Shown: in pieces, positions 16,021 through 23,994 of the stretch
Position numbering within the stretch: the stretch's first letter is position 1
Layout: the number at the start of each line of letters is the position of its first letter
Notes under the pieces: model-generated
Seen by the model: only the letters and a program-made list of their open reading frames with translations
Database searches by the model: none
Told to the model about the DNA's origin: nothing
Position numbers and translations under genes: made by a program
NCBI GenBank assembly: GCA_016932235.1
Contig: JAFGDF010000243.1
Coordinates: 1 to 24,144 of the forward strand
Source of the DNA: Deltaproteobacteria bacterium
Lineage (GTDB): Bacteria > Desulfobacterota > DSM-4660 > Desulfatiglandales > HGW-15
Direction of reading: 5' to 3'
DNA length: 24,144 nt

Positions 16021-16064
16021 ATTGCCTTCCCGCCTCTGGCGGGAAGGCAATGTGCCACAGGCGG
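16021..16064. repeat. Perfect 14-bp hairpin with an overlapping alternative pairing
   Basis: attgccttcccgcc (16021-16034) pairs perfectly with 16038-16051 over a 3-base loop. The segment 16030-16040 can instead pair with gccacaggcgg (16054-16064) with one mismatch, giving a mutually exclusive fold. No T-run follows on the plus strand. It sits about 50 bases after the kamA stop and may end or stabilise that transcript, or may be an unrelated dispersed repeat. Confidence 0.6.
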
Positions 16065-16239
16065 ATAAACACCGGAAATGATATTTTGACGGCGGAGCAG
16101 GTTATGTGTTTGGGATTTATTTCAAATCCTTAATCTGTTACGATATTTGATGGAGAATCAGACTTGTCCGGTCAGGGAATTGCAGATGAAAAATACCGGA
16201 TGGCTGTAAATAAACCGATGAAATAACAATAACTTAATA

Positions 16240-16480
16240 TCCGGTTTCCGGAATCGCAGTATGGGGAACTCTTTTTATCGGCGAAAACTTGGAAGCGGGA
16301 TAATCGCGTAAGGTGCATCCCAGGCGGGCGGAATGCTTCTCGGTTGTTCGATCCTGATTAGTCCTGACGACGCATGAGATGACCAGCCGCCCGCCTCGTA
16401 AGGCATTATGCATCAAACTTGCCAGGAACGAGTTCGACCGAAAAAGAGTTCCCCATACCGCGATCTTTATGCAATTTCCT
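16240..16480 (-). repeat. Long palindromic intergenic repeat, copy 4 (inverted)
   Basis: Fourth copy, in the same orientation as copy 2. Outer arms at 16253-16276 and 16441-16464 are complementary in 23 of 24 positions. The arm core reads ggggaactc, where copy 1 has ggggagccc; both arms carry the changed bases. A nested perfect 10-bp stem (16322-16331 with 16387-16396) corresponds to the nested stem of copy 1. The ggctc-tac-gagcc module of copies 1 and 2 is missing. It occupies most of the 15974-16511 gap between kamA and the ATP-grasp genes. Confidence 0.82.
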
Positions 16481-16511
16481 AACCGGACATTAATGATGGA
16501 GAACAAGAAAG

Positions 16512-17510
16512 ATGAAAATCGGGCTAACATACGACCTTCGTTCAGAGTATCTCAAGATGGGTTATACTGAAGAGGAAACCGCGGAATTTGACAGGGATGA
16601 TACGATATTTGCGCTTGAAAAGGCCTTGCAGTATCTTGGTCACGATACTGACAGGGTGGGAAACGCCAGGAATCTGGCCCATCGTTTGGTTGCAGGTGAC
16701 CGCTGGGATCTGGTATTTAATATAGCAGAAGGACTGAATGGATTTGGGCGTGAAGCACAGGTCCCCGCAATGCTGGACCTTTTTGGGATTCCATATACAT
16801 TTTCAGATCCGGTAGTTACGGGACTTACCCTGAACAAAGGACTGACTAAAAGTATTGTACGTGATCATGGCTATGCAACGGCTGACTTTAAAGTTGTTGA
16901 AAATAAAGATGACGTTTCAACTATCAGATTTGAACCCCCATATTTTGTTAAGCCGGTAGCTGAAGGGACAGGAAAGGGTATAACCCGGGAATCAGTAATC
17001 TATAACCGTCAAGATCTTCTCAAGGCCTGTAAAAGACTTCTGACCCAATTCAGACAGCCCGTGCTTGTTGAGAAATTTCTTTGCGGGAGAGAATTTACGG
17101 TAGGAATTCTCGGCACGGGCAAAGATGCCACGGCAGTCGGAACTATGGAGATAATCCTCTTGCCCGGAGCCGAAGATAACGTGTATTCATATATCAACAA
17201 GGAACATTGTGAAGAGCTTGTGAGATATGAATTTGTACGAGCAGATGAGGATCGAACTGTCCGAGAAGCCGAAGAGTTGTCATTGTCTATATGGCGGACA
17301 CTGGGATGCAGGGATGGCGGACGGATTGATCTCCGCTGCGATGAATATGAGCATCCATATTTCCTTGAAGTCAATCCCTTGGCCGGCATACATCCGGACC
17401 ACTCAGACCTACCCATGTTATGCGGTAAGGCAGGGATCTCCTATGACGAGATGATAGGGAGAATCTTAAGCTCAGCTTTTACAAGAGTTGAGGGTGTAAA
17501 TAAGAGGTGA
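16512..17510 (+). CDS. D-Ala-D-Ala-ligase-like ATP-grasp enzyme
   Basis: A 332-residue ATP-dependent carboxylate-amine ligase. The N-terminal part (DLVFNIAEGLNGFGREAQVP, 66-85; FGIPYTFSDP) follows the Ddl fold. The ATP-grasp core includes YFVKPVAEGTGKGI (144-157), VEKFLCGREFTV (186-197), GGRIDLR (269-275) and FLEVNPLAGIHP (284-295), with Mg ligands E286 and N288. No mur or fts cluster is near, and a second ligase follows nine bases on, so a cell-wall Ddl role is unlikely; a dedicated dipeptide or amide ligase is more probable. The substrate is unknown; beta-lysine from the upstream KamA is a candidate (inference). GGAG lies 11 bases before the ATG. Confidence 0.85.
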   Translation: MKIGLTYDLRSEYLKMGYTEEETAEFDRDDTIFALEKALQYLGHDTDRVGNARNLAHRLVAGDRWDLVFNIAEGLNGFGREAQVPAMLDLFGIPYTFSDPVVTGLTLNKGLTKSIVRDHGYATADFKVVENKDDVSTIRFEPPYFVKPVAEGTGKGITRESVIYNRQDLLKACKRLLTQFRQPVLVEKFLCGREFTVGILGTGKDATAVGTMEIILLPGAEDNVYSYINKEHCEELVRYEFVRADEDRTVREAEELSLSIWRTLGCRDGGRIDLRCDEYEHPYFLEVNPLAGIHPDHSDLPMLCGKAGISYDEMIGRILSSAFTRVEGVNKR

Positions 17511-17519
17511 AAAAGCCAG

Positions 17520-19082
17520 ATGCTCCGCATAGCTCTTCTCTATGACAGGTTGACCGATAATTGTTCGCCCGACGGGCGCGATGTCATTGATCAGATAAAT
17601 TCCGTAGCTGGAGCCCTTGAAAGCCTTGGTCACGAATGGGTTGAAATACCCTGTGACCTGGATCTTTCGGCGTTCAGGACTTCTCTCAGGGAAATAAGAC
17701 CGGATCTGGTTTTTAATCTGGTTGAATCCTTATCAGGTCAAGGCGGTTTGATTCACGTCGTCCCTTCGGTTCTTGATTCCATGGGGATACCATATACGGG
17801 CTCATCTTCCGGCGCTATTTTTCTCTCTTCCCAGAAGGTGATGTCAAAGGTTTTACTTAGTTCGGAAAATATTTCCACACCAGACTGGATCGGACCGTAT
17901 CCCCCGGATGTTTCATTCAATCGCGACGACTTTTTGTCCGGGGATTTGGGGCCTGTTAATACCTGGATTATCAAATCCCTGTGGGAGCACGCCTCGATCG
18001 GGCTTGATCAGGGAAGCTTGGTGAGATTACCGGGTAACGGCCTGGAGATATTAAAATGTTTGAAAGAGCGCGCTCCTAAGCTCGGGGGTGCATGCTTTGC
18101 GGAGAAATATATTGATGGAAGGGAATTCAACCTGTCACTTCTTTCATGCTCCGGGATCCCCAAGGTTTTACCCCCGGCCGAGATCATATTTAAAGATTAT
18201 GAGAAAGATCGCCTTCGCATTGTGGATTACAAGGCCAAATGGGACAGGGATTCCTTCGAATATCATCATACGCCCAGGAATTTTGATTTTCCTTCAACAG
18301 ATGCCCCTTTACTTGCAAGGCTGGAATCCATCGCGATCCGCTGCTGGAACCTATTCCGCCTTGGGGGATATGCCAGAGTGGACTTTCGTGTTGATTCAAG
18401 AGGGAATCCGTGGGTCCTGGAGATAAATGCAAACCCGTGTATTTCTCCGGATGGAGGATTCATCGCTGCGGTGGAGCGGTCTGGTTTAGCCTTTAATGAT
18501 GCTGTCTCGATGATTATTAAAGATGCTCTTGACCGATATCCGGACAACCGATCAGGTATTTCAGAGAAATTTCATTCTGAATCCAGGATACCCTATAACG
18601 ACATTTTATTGGATATGAGCCATGAGGTTACCCCAGGGCATCTGGATGAAGTCAAAGAGCTCGTAACGGCTACGGGTTTTTTTTCATCAGAGGAGATAGA
18701 TATTGCAGGGGAGCTTATTGAGGACTGCCTTATTAAGGGCGATGGAAGCGGTTACTTTTTTCTTTTTGCCTATCATGAAGGAAGATTGGCCGGATATACA
18801 TGTTTCGGTCCAATTCCGGGGACAGCCGCAAGTTATGACCTTTACTGGATTGCTGTTCATCCTGATTATCAAAAAAAAGGTATCGGCCTTAAACTACTAA
18901 GTGAGACTGAAGTGCTGATTAAGAAGAAGGGTGGTAGTCGCATATATGTAGATACATCTAATCGTTTATTGTATTCAGGAACCCGCGCTTTTTACAGACG
19001 GTCAGGATACAGGCTGGCCGCGGTTCTGGATGATTTTTACAACAGGGGAGATGGAAAGGCAATATACTGTAAAGAGTTATAA
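17520..19082 (+). CDS. ATP-grasp ligase fused to a GNAT N-acetyltransferase
   Basis: A 520-residue two-domain enzyme. Residues 1-345 are a second Ddl-like ATP-grasp ligase: DLVFNLVES (62-70), GIPYTGSSSGAIFLS (89-103), EKYIDGREFNLSLL (195-208) and WVLEINANPCISP (298-310), with E301 and N303 as likely Mg ligands. Residues about 360-520 are a GNAT domain with the acetyl-CoA loop HPDYQKKGIGLKLL (447-460) and a GTRAFYRRSGY motif. Ligation followed by acetylation of the same product is the natural reading. It starts nine bases after the first ligase gene, clearly an operon. GNAT enzymes acetylate beta-lysine in N-acetyl-beta-lysine synthesis, which makes the nearby kamA notable. Confidence 0.87.
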   Translation: MLRIALLYDRLTDNCSPDGRDVIDQINSVAGALESLGHEWVEIPCDLDLSAFRTSLREIRPDLVFNLVESLSGQGGLIHVVPSVLDSMGIPYTGSSSGAIFLSSQKVMSKVLLSSENISTPDWIGPYPPDVSFNRDDFLSGDLGPVNTWIIKSLWEHASIGLDQGSLVRLPGNGLEILKCLKERAPKLGGACFAEKYIDGREFNLSLLSCSGIPKVLPPAEIIFKDYEKDRLRIVDYKAKWDRDSFEYHHTPRNFDFPSTDAPLLARLESIAIRCWNLFRLGGYARVDFRVDSRGNPWVLEINANPCISPDGGFIAAVERSGLAFNDAVSMIIKDALDRYPDNRSGISEKFHSESRIPYNDILLDMSHEVTPGHLDEVKELVTATGFFSSEEIDIAGELIEDCLIKGDGSGYFFLFAYHEGRLAGYTCFGPIPGTAASYDLYWIAVHPDYQKKGIGLKLLSETEVLIKKKGGSRIYVDTSNRLLYSGTRAFYRRSGYRLAAVLDDFYNRGDGKAIYCKEL

Positions 19083-19083
19083 T

Positions 19084-19227
19084 ATGAACTCACAATTCCG
19101 ACAATTTATAAATAGCGGAAACAGGAATTCTGGTTTTGCGGTATGGATATTATCACCAGGATTAAGCAATAATATATCTTTTCTGGATGAATCCAAACGG
19201 CAGGGGAAGGAAGCCCTTAATCTTTAA
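19084..19227 (+). CDS. Possible 47-residue peptide just after the ATP-grasp/GNAT gene
   Basis: ATG lies one base after the preceding stop, and the reading frame ends three bases before the convergent mreB stop, so it fits the gap exactly. The product is MNSQFRQF... with a small hydrophobic stretch (FAVWILSPGL). No family is recognised. AAGAG upstream is a weak ribosome-binding site. It may be chance, a translationally coupled small protein, or a peptide substrate of the neighbouring ligases. Confidence 0.2.
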   Translation: MNSQFRQFINSGNRNSGFAVWILSPGLSNNISFLDESKRQGKEALNL

Positions 19228-19230
19228 CTT

Positions 19231-20247
19231 CTATTCTATTACTATTTCCTTCAGAATCGAAATACTCTCCAGCGCCTTCCCGGCGCCTGTCGCCACATTG
19301 AAGAAGGGTTCCTCGGAGACAATGATAGGGACCTTTGTCTTCTGTTTCAACAATACGTCAAGATTTTTGAGTAATGAGACCCCGCCCGTCAGGGCGATTC
19401 CCTTTTCCAGTATATCTCCAGATAATTCAGGCGGCATTTGCTCAAGCGCGAGAATTACCGTTTGAACGATAGTGTTTACCTGCTCGGAAATTATTTTGGT
19501 CACCTCGTCGGATCGGATAGGGATACTCTTGGGGATCCCTGAAACCAGATCTCTTCCCCTGACTTCCATTGTAGTTGTATTTTCGTCAGGCATGGCATTG
19601 CCCAGATGATTTTTTATCATTTCAGCCGTGCCAAGCCCGATCGCAAATTTGTGGTTTCTGTTTATGCTCTGAACTATTGACTCGTCCATTTTATCCCCGG
19701 CTACCCTGACGGATCTGTTATAGACTATACCTCCCAGGGAGATAACCGCGATTTCAAGTGTGCCTCCGCCGATGTCAACTATCATGTTGCCTTTCGGTTC
19801 AGTAATGGGAAGCCCCGCGCCGATCGCAGCGGCCATAGGTTCTTCAATAAGAAAAACCTCGCTTGCTCCGGCGGATTTAGCGCACTCGAAGATAGCCTTT
19901 TTCTCAACAGGAGTTATTCCGATCGGGACGGCGATGATAATTCTCGGTCTGACAAGAAATCTCCGCTGGTAAACCTTTTGTATAAAATGCCTAAGCATTA
20001 TTTCCGTAATTTCAAAGTCGGCTATTACGCCATCCCTGATTGGGCGAATGACTTCTATCCTTTCCGGTGTCTTGCCTATCATCATCTTTGCTTCGGTTCC
20101 GAAGGCAACGATATTATTTGTTCCGCTTTCATTTTTCCTTACCGAAACAACAGAGGGTTCATTTATCACAATCCCCTTCCCTTTTACATAGACTAGGAGA
20201 TTGGATGTCCCTAAATCAATCGCTAGATCATGAGAGAATGTGGGCAT
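19231..20247 (-). CDS. mreB: MreB, rod-shape-determining actin homologue
   Basis: A 338-residue bacterial actin that organises side-wall peptidoglycan synthesis under the inner membrane. Phosphate-1 motif DLAIDLGTSNLLVYVKGKG (residues 7-25), the conserved INEPSVVSV, IAVPIGITPVEKKA, EEPMAAAIGAGLPI, phosphate-2 DIGGGTLEIAVISLGGIV and the adenosine motif LTGGVSLL are all present. Ser replaces the usual Ala in DLGTAN. Length is normal. No mreC, mreD or pbp2 gene is adjacent in the window, so it may be a stand-alone or second mreB copy. The ribosome-binding site is weak. Confidence 0.93.
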   Translation of the reverse strand: MPTFSHDLAIDLGTSNLLVYVKGKGIVINEPSVVSVRKNESGTNNIVAFGTEAKMMIGKTPERIEVIRPIRDGVIADFEITEIMLRHFIQKVYQRRFLVRPRIIIAVPIGITPVEKKAIFECAKSAGASEVFLIEEPMAAAIGAGLPITEPKGNMIVDIGGGTLEIAVISLGGIVYNRSVRVAGDKMDESIVQSINRNHKFAIGLGTAEMIKNHLGNAMPDENTTTMEVRGRDLVSGIPKSIPIRSDEVTKIISEQVNTIVQTVILALEQMPPELSGDILEKGIALTGGVSLLKNLDVLLKQKTKVPIIVSEEPFFNVATGAGKALESISILKEIVIE

Positions 20248-20572
20248 AACGGGTTAGACCTGAATAACAAGATATCGTGGTATTATGTCATTAACCGGGT
20301 ATCAAATTAAAAAAACTTAATATACAATGCTAATTCTTTCTACATGAAAAAAATATCTTTACAGTAAGTTTCATCCAGAATCAAATAGAAAATGTATGGA
20401 AAAGCGTATAAATTTCAGATAATCAAAGCAAGCAGTTCATGTAGCAGAGATGAATATGAGGCTTGTTTTCTATAATTCCGGCAACTTATTGAAATGGATC
20501 ACCTTTACCCTTTATTTTGATAAATGCCCTTAATAATATGGGGAGGCGTAGAAAGATAAAAATTATCCTTTA

Positions 20573-20600
20573 TTGACATGTTTCCATTCATAAGTAATAT
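20573..20600 (+). promoter_or_regulatory. Promoter placing the transcript start at the EndoQ-UvrD start codon
   Basis: TTGACA (20573-20578), 16-base spacer, TAATAT (20595-20600). The expected start, 6-8 bases on, falls at about 20607-20608, next to the ATG at 20609. No ribosome-binding site precedes the ATG. The mRNA would therefore be leaderless or nearly so. The rest of the 20248-20608 gap is AT-rich and shows no further gene. Confidence 0.45.
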
Positions 20601-20608
20601 TCAAACGC

Positions 20609-23600
20609 ATGACCTTTATCGCAGATCTTCACATCCATTCGCATTTCTCGAGGGCGACCTCCAGGGATTTGATTCCCGAGATCCTATCTTTATGGGCTCA
20701 AAAAAAGGGGATCAGTGTTATCGGAACAGGTGATTTCACTCATCCGGTCTGGATTTCTGAACTCCGGGAAAAGCTTGTTGAGGATGGCAATGGATTGTTG
20801 TCGCTAAAGCCGGAATTTGGAAAAATTGTTGAATCTGAGGTTCCGGAGTCCTGTAGACGGAAGACAAGGTTTCTTTTATCAGGTGAAATAAGTTGTATAT
20901 ACAAACGCCATGGAAAGACGCGGAAGGTCCACAATCTCATACTTATGCCCGATTTTGAATCCGTCTCAAGGCTCAATAAAAAACTGGAACGCATCGGTAA
21001 TATCAGTTCAGACGGGAGACCGATACTTGGGCTGGATTCAAGAGATTTGCTGGAAATGGTATTGGATACCAGCGAAAGGGCCTTTTTCATACCGGCGCAT
21101 ATATGGACACCATGGTTTTCGGTCTTCGGCTCCAAATCGGGCTTTGATTCCTTGGAAGAGTGTTTCGACGATCTTACCTCCCATATTCATGCCCTTGAAA
21201 CCGGATTGTCCTCGGATCCATTAATGAATCGGCTTCTTTCCTCTCTGGACGATTATCTGCTGATATCCAATTCCGACGCGCATTCACCTTCAAAACTCGG
21301 CAGGGAAGCTAACATATTTGACACTGAAATGGATTATATCCATATGATCGGGGCGATGACGACCAGGAGAGGATTTTCCGGCACAATAGAATTCTACCCT
21401 GAAGAAGGTAAATACCATCTTGACGGGCATCGAAAGTGCCATGTCAGACTGGAACCCGGTGAAACCATTAAATACAAAGGACTATGTCCCTCCTGTGGCA
21501 AACAATTGACAATTGGAGTCCTTCACAGGGTTATTGAACTTTCTGATCGTGATGAACCTGAATTGAAAAAGGATTTTTCAAGCCTGATTCCTCTTACCGA
21601 GATACTGTCAGAGATAATTGGTTGCGGTCCCGCATCCGGAAGCGTACAGCGCGGTTATGAGGTATTAATCAAGGCGCTTGGCCCTGAACTTCAACTGCTT
21701 ATGGAGGTCCCCCTGAAAAGGATAGAGGAGAAGGGCGGGCCTGTTTTAGCTAAGGCCATTGAAAGGATGAGGGAAAAGAAGGTTATTCGTCTTGGGGGTT
21801 ATGACGGTGAATTCGGCACTATACGTCTTTTTCATGAGTCGGAGATTTCTGAGCTGGCAGGTCAGATCTCTCTGTTTAAAAAGACACCAATAAATAAGGA
21901 ACTGAAGATCAAGAAGTTTATAAAATCCGTTAATAAAGGCAAAAAGGTTGGAATTGTCACGGAAGAACATTCATCAAAACATTCCGATCCTCTGCTGGAT
22001 GTACTGAACGAGGAACAGAAAAGGGCCGTACTTTATAAGAAAGGCAACCTGCTCATCACTGCGGGACCTGGAACCGGAAAGACGCTGACCCTTTCTCATC
22101 GGGTTGCTTATCTTATTCGCTCAGGCAGGAGCTCTCCAGGGAATATCCTTGCCATCACATTCACGAACAAGGCGGCAACGGAGATGAGGAGCAGAATCAG
22201 ATCCCTTATTGCCGGATATAATCCAAACGAGGTCAAGGTGTATACGTTTCATGGTTTCTGCCTGGATGTGCTGAGAAACGAATCCGGCAGATTCGGCGTG
22301 CCAACGAATTTTTCAGTCTGTACTGAGCGGGACACGGTTTCCATCGCGAGGAAGGTCGTCTCTAAATTGGGTATGCCCCGAAGGGAGGCGTCACGTTTTT
22401 TAAAAGAGCTTCCCAGGCTTAGGTCGCAATTTGTGACGGATGGAAAAAATTCAACTTCTGACGGCGAGATTTTCCAGATCTTCAGAAGATACAGGCAAAG
22501 GCTGGATGAAATGGGTATGCTTGACCTTGATGACATCGAAACAGAGACATTACGGATATTTCGCGAGCACCCGGAGATATGCAGCGGATATGCGGAGAGA
22601 TATCCGTTTGTCTTTGTGGATGAATACCAGGACACGAATCCTGTTCAGGCCGTTATACTTAAGCTGATGGTGACAGAAAGAGGCGTGGAGATATGTGCTA
22701 TAGGAGACCCCGACCAGGCGATATACGGATTCCGTGGGGCTGATATAACAAATTATCTCAGATTTGGTGAGGATTTTATTGGTGTAAAAGGGATAGCTCT
22801 TTCTCGAAATTATCGCTCTACACGTAATATTCTTGAAGGGGCTACAGGAATTATGGGCAAGAAAGAGTCTTTGAAGGGGATAAGAGGAGAAGGCAGTAAG
22901 ATCCTGCTTGCTTCATGCGCAAGCCATGCCGAAGAGGCCGAGATGGTTATTGAGCAGATAGAAAAGGCTATGGGAGGTATTTCTTCCTTCTCATTTGACA
23001 GCGGAAGGCTGTCATCCCATGAAATGGGGGAGGATATCGGTTTTGGAGATATCGCCGTCCTCTTCAGACTGAACAGCCAGGGTGACATAATGGAAGAGGC
23101 GTTTTCACGCTCGGGGATTCCTTACTTCAGGTCGGGCGAGAAGCCGCTTGCCGATCGATATCCGGTGAATATCCTATTCCGTCTGTTACAAATTGTTCTT
23201 TATGGAGAGAATAGTTATTACGCTGAATGCTATAATGATCTTCTTTCGGAACGGGGTATGAAAAGAGAGATTGATGTAAACGCAATCATGGAAGGGAACG
23301 AATTAACTGACATAATAGAACGGGCAACATCAGGGCATGATTTCGATCTTTCTTCCGATGAATCCATGAGGGCTCTTAAACGCCTGAGAGATATTGCGGA
23401 AGGATTTGACGGCGATATGAGGCTGTTCCTGGATACGCTTTCGATAGACAGGGGAATAGATCATTCAGCTCTTCCGGGTGATCGCGTGGCCATTATGTCT
23501 CTGCATGCCGCAAAGGGGCTTGAATGGCCCATTGTTTTTATCACCGGTTGCGAAGACGGGCTGATTCCCTGCTCCTTGTTCGGTGATGCGGATGAAGCCG

Positions 23601-23815
23601 AGGAGAAAAGGCTGTTTTATGTGGGAATGACAAGGGCGCAAAAGAAGCTGGTGCTCTCCTATTCCGCTAAACGGATGATCAACGGGAGAGAAATGAGAAT
23701 GAACCCCAGCCCTTTTCTCGGGCTCATTCCTGAAGGACTTTGCGGAACCTTGGAAAGGGGAAAATGGAAACCCAGAAAAAGACCCCATAAGCAGCTGGGT
23801 TTGTTTGAGAGTTAA
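20609..23815 (+). CDS. EndoQ-like PHP endonuclease fused to UvrD/Rep helicase
   Basis: A 1068-residue fusion. Residues 1-420 match the endonuclease Q family that nicks DNA at deaminated bases: PHP metal motifs DLHIHSH (6-12), TGDFTH (40-45), GEIS (E93), VHNL (H108), PAHIW (H164), SNSDAH (221-226), then a zinc-finger-like part with C277 and CPSC (293-296). Residues 465-1045 are an SF1A helicase: AGPGTGKT (485-492), TFTNKAATEM (517-526), DEYQDTN (671-677), GDPDQAIYGFRG (699-710), LSRNYRST (731-738), MSLHAAKG (963-970) and FYVGMTRA (1003-1010). The helicase part is shorter than typical UvrD. The C-terminus QLGLF (1062-1066) is a sliding-clamp-binding motif. The likely role is repair of deaminated DNA: nick, unwind, recruit clamp. 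Confidence 0.9.
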   Translation: MTFIADLHIHSHFSRATSRDLIPEILSLWAQKKGISVIGTGDFTHPVWISELREKLVEDGNGLLSLKPEFGKIVESEVPESCRRKTRFLLSGEISCIYKRHGKTRKVHNLILMPDFESVSRLNKKLERIGNISSDGRPILGLDSRDLLEMVLDTSERAFFIPAHIWTPWFSVFGSKSGFDSLEECFDDLTSHIHALETGLSSDPLMNRLLSSLDDYLLISNSDAHSPSKLGREANIFDTEMDYIHMIGAMTTRRGFSGTIEFYPEEGKYHLDGHRKCHVRLEPGETIKYKGLCPSCGKQLTIGVLHRVIELSDRDEPELKKDFSSLIPLTEILSEIIGCGPASGSVQRGYEVLIKALGPELQLLMEVPLKRIEEKGGPVLAKAIERMREKKVIRLGGYDGEFGTIRLFHESEISELAGQISLFKKTPINKELKIKKFIKSVNKGKKVGIVTEEHSSKHSDPLLDVLNEEQKRAVLYKKGNLLITAGPGTGKTLTLSHRVAYLIRSGRSSPGNILAITFTNKAATEMRSRIRSLIAGYNPNEVKVYTFHGFCLDVLRNESGRFGVPTNFSVCTERDTVSIARKVVSKLGMPRREASRFLKELPRLRSQFVTDGKNSTSDGEIFQIFRRYRQRLDEMGMLDLDDIETETLRIFREHPEICSGYAERYPFVFVDEYQDTNPVQAVILKLMVTERGVEICAIGDPDQAIYGFRGADITNYLRFGEDFIGVKGIALSRNYRSTRNILEGATGIMGKKESLKGIRGEGSKILLASCASHAEEAEMVIEQIEKAMGGISSFSFDSGRLSSHEMGEDIGFGDIAVLFRLNSQGDIMEEAFSRSGIPYFRSGEKPLADRYPVNILFRLLQIVLYGENSYYAECYNDLLSERGMKREIDVNAIMEGNELTDIIERATSGHDFDLSSDESMRALKRLRDIAEGFDGDMRLFLDTLSIDRGIDHSALPGDRVAIMSLHAAKGLEWPIVFITGCEDGLIPCSLFGDADEAEEKRLFYVGMTRAQKKLVLSYSAKRMINGREMRMNPSPFLGLIPEGLCGTLERGKWKPRKRPHKQLGLFES

Positions 23816-23853
23816 ACGCCTCATACTTCAAACAGGAAAAGGTTTTGAGATGG

Positions 23854-23994
23854 ATGATCAGCAGGAAACAGCCCCTGCCGGACTTCCTGCAAAGGCAGAT
23901 CATCTTAGATGACTACATGGAAGAAAGGCCCCTCCATGATTTGAGATGCTGGTTATTCAGGCGGTCATTTGAAGAGGTCAAGAGGAAAACTTAG
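23854..23994 (+). CDS. Possible 46-residue hypothetical protein
   Basis: A short reading frame 38 bases after the EndoQ-UvrD stop: ATG, then KQPLPDFLQRQ, ILDDYMEERPLHDL and a basic end. Its composition is protein-like (charged amphipathic helices), but no family is recognised and the ribosome-binding site is poor. The remaining 150 bases to the window end show nothing I can name. Confidence 0.3.
   Translation: MISRKQPLPDFLQRQIILDDYMEERPLHDLRCWLFRRSFEEVKRKT

Noticed and set aside
1..16480. CRISPR array or insertion sequence as explanation of the repeats
   Set aside because: Copies are kilobases apart with no spacer pattern, and no cas or transposase gene is present in the window.
16512..17510. 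Housekeeping D-alanine-D-alanine ligase (ddl)
   Set aside because: Tandem paralogue with a GNAT fusion, absence of mur/fts neighbours and altered N-terminal motifs argue for another substrate.
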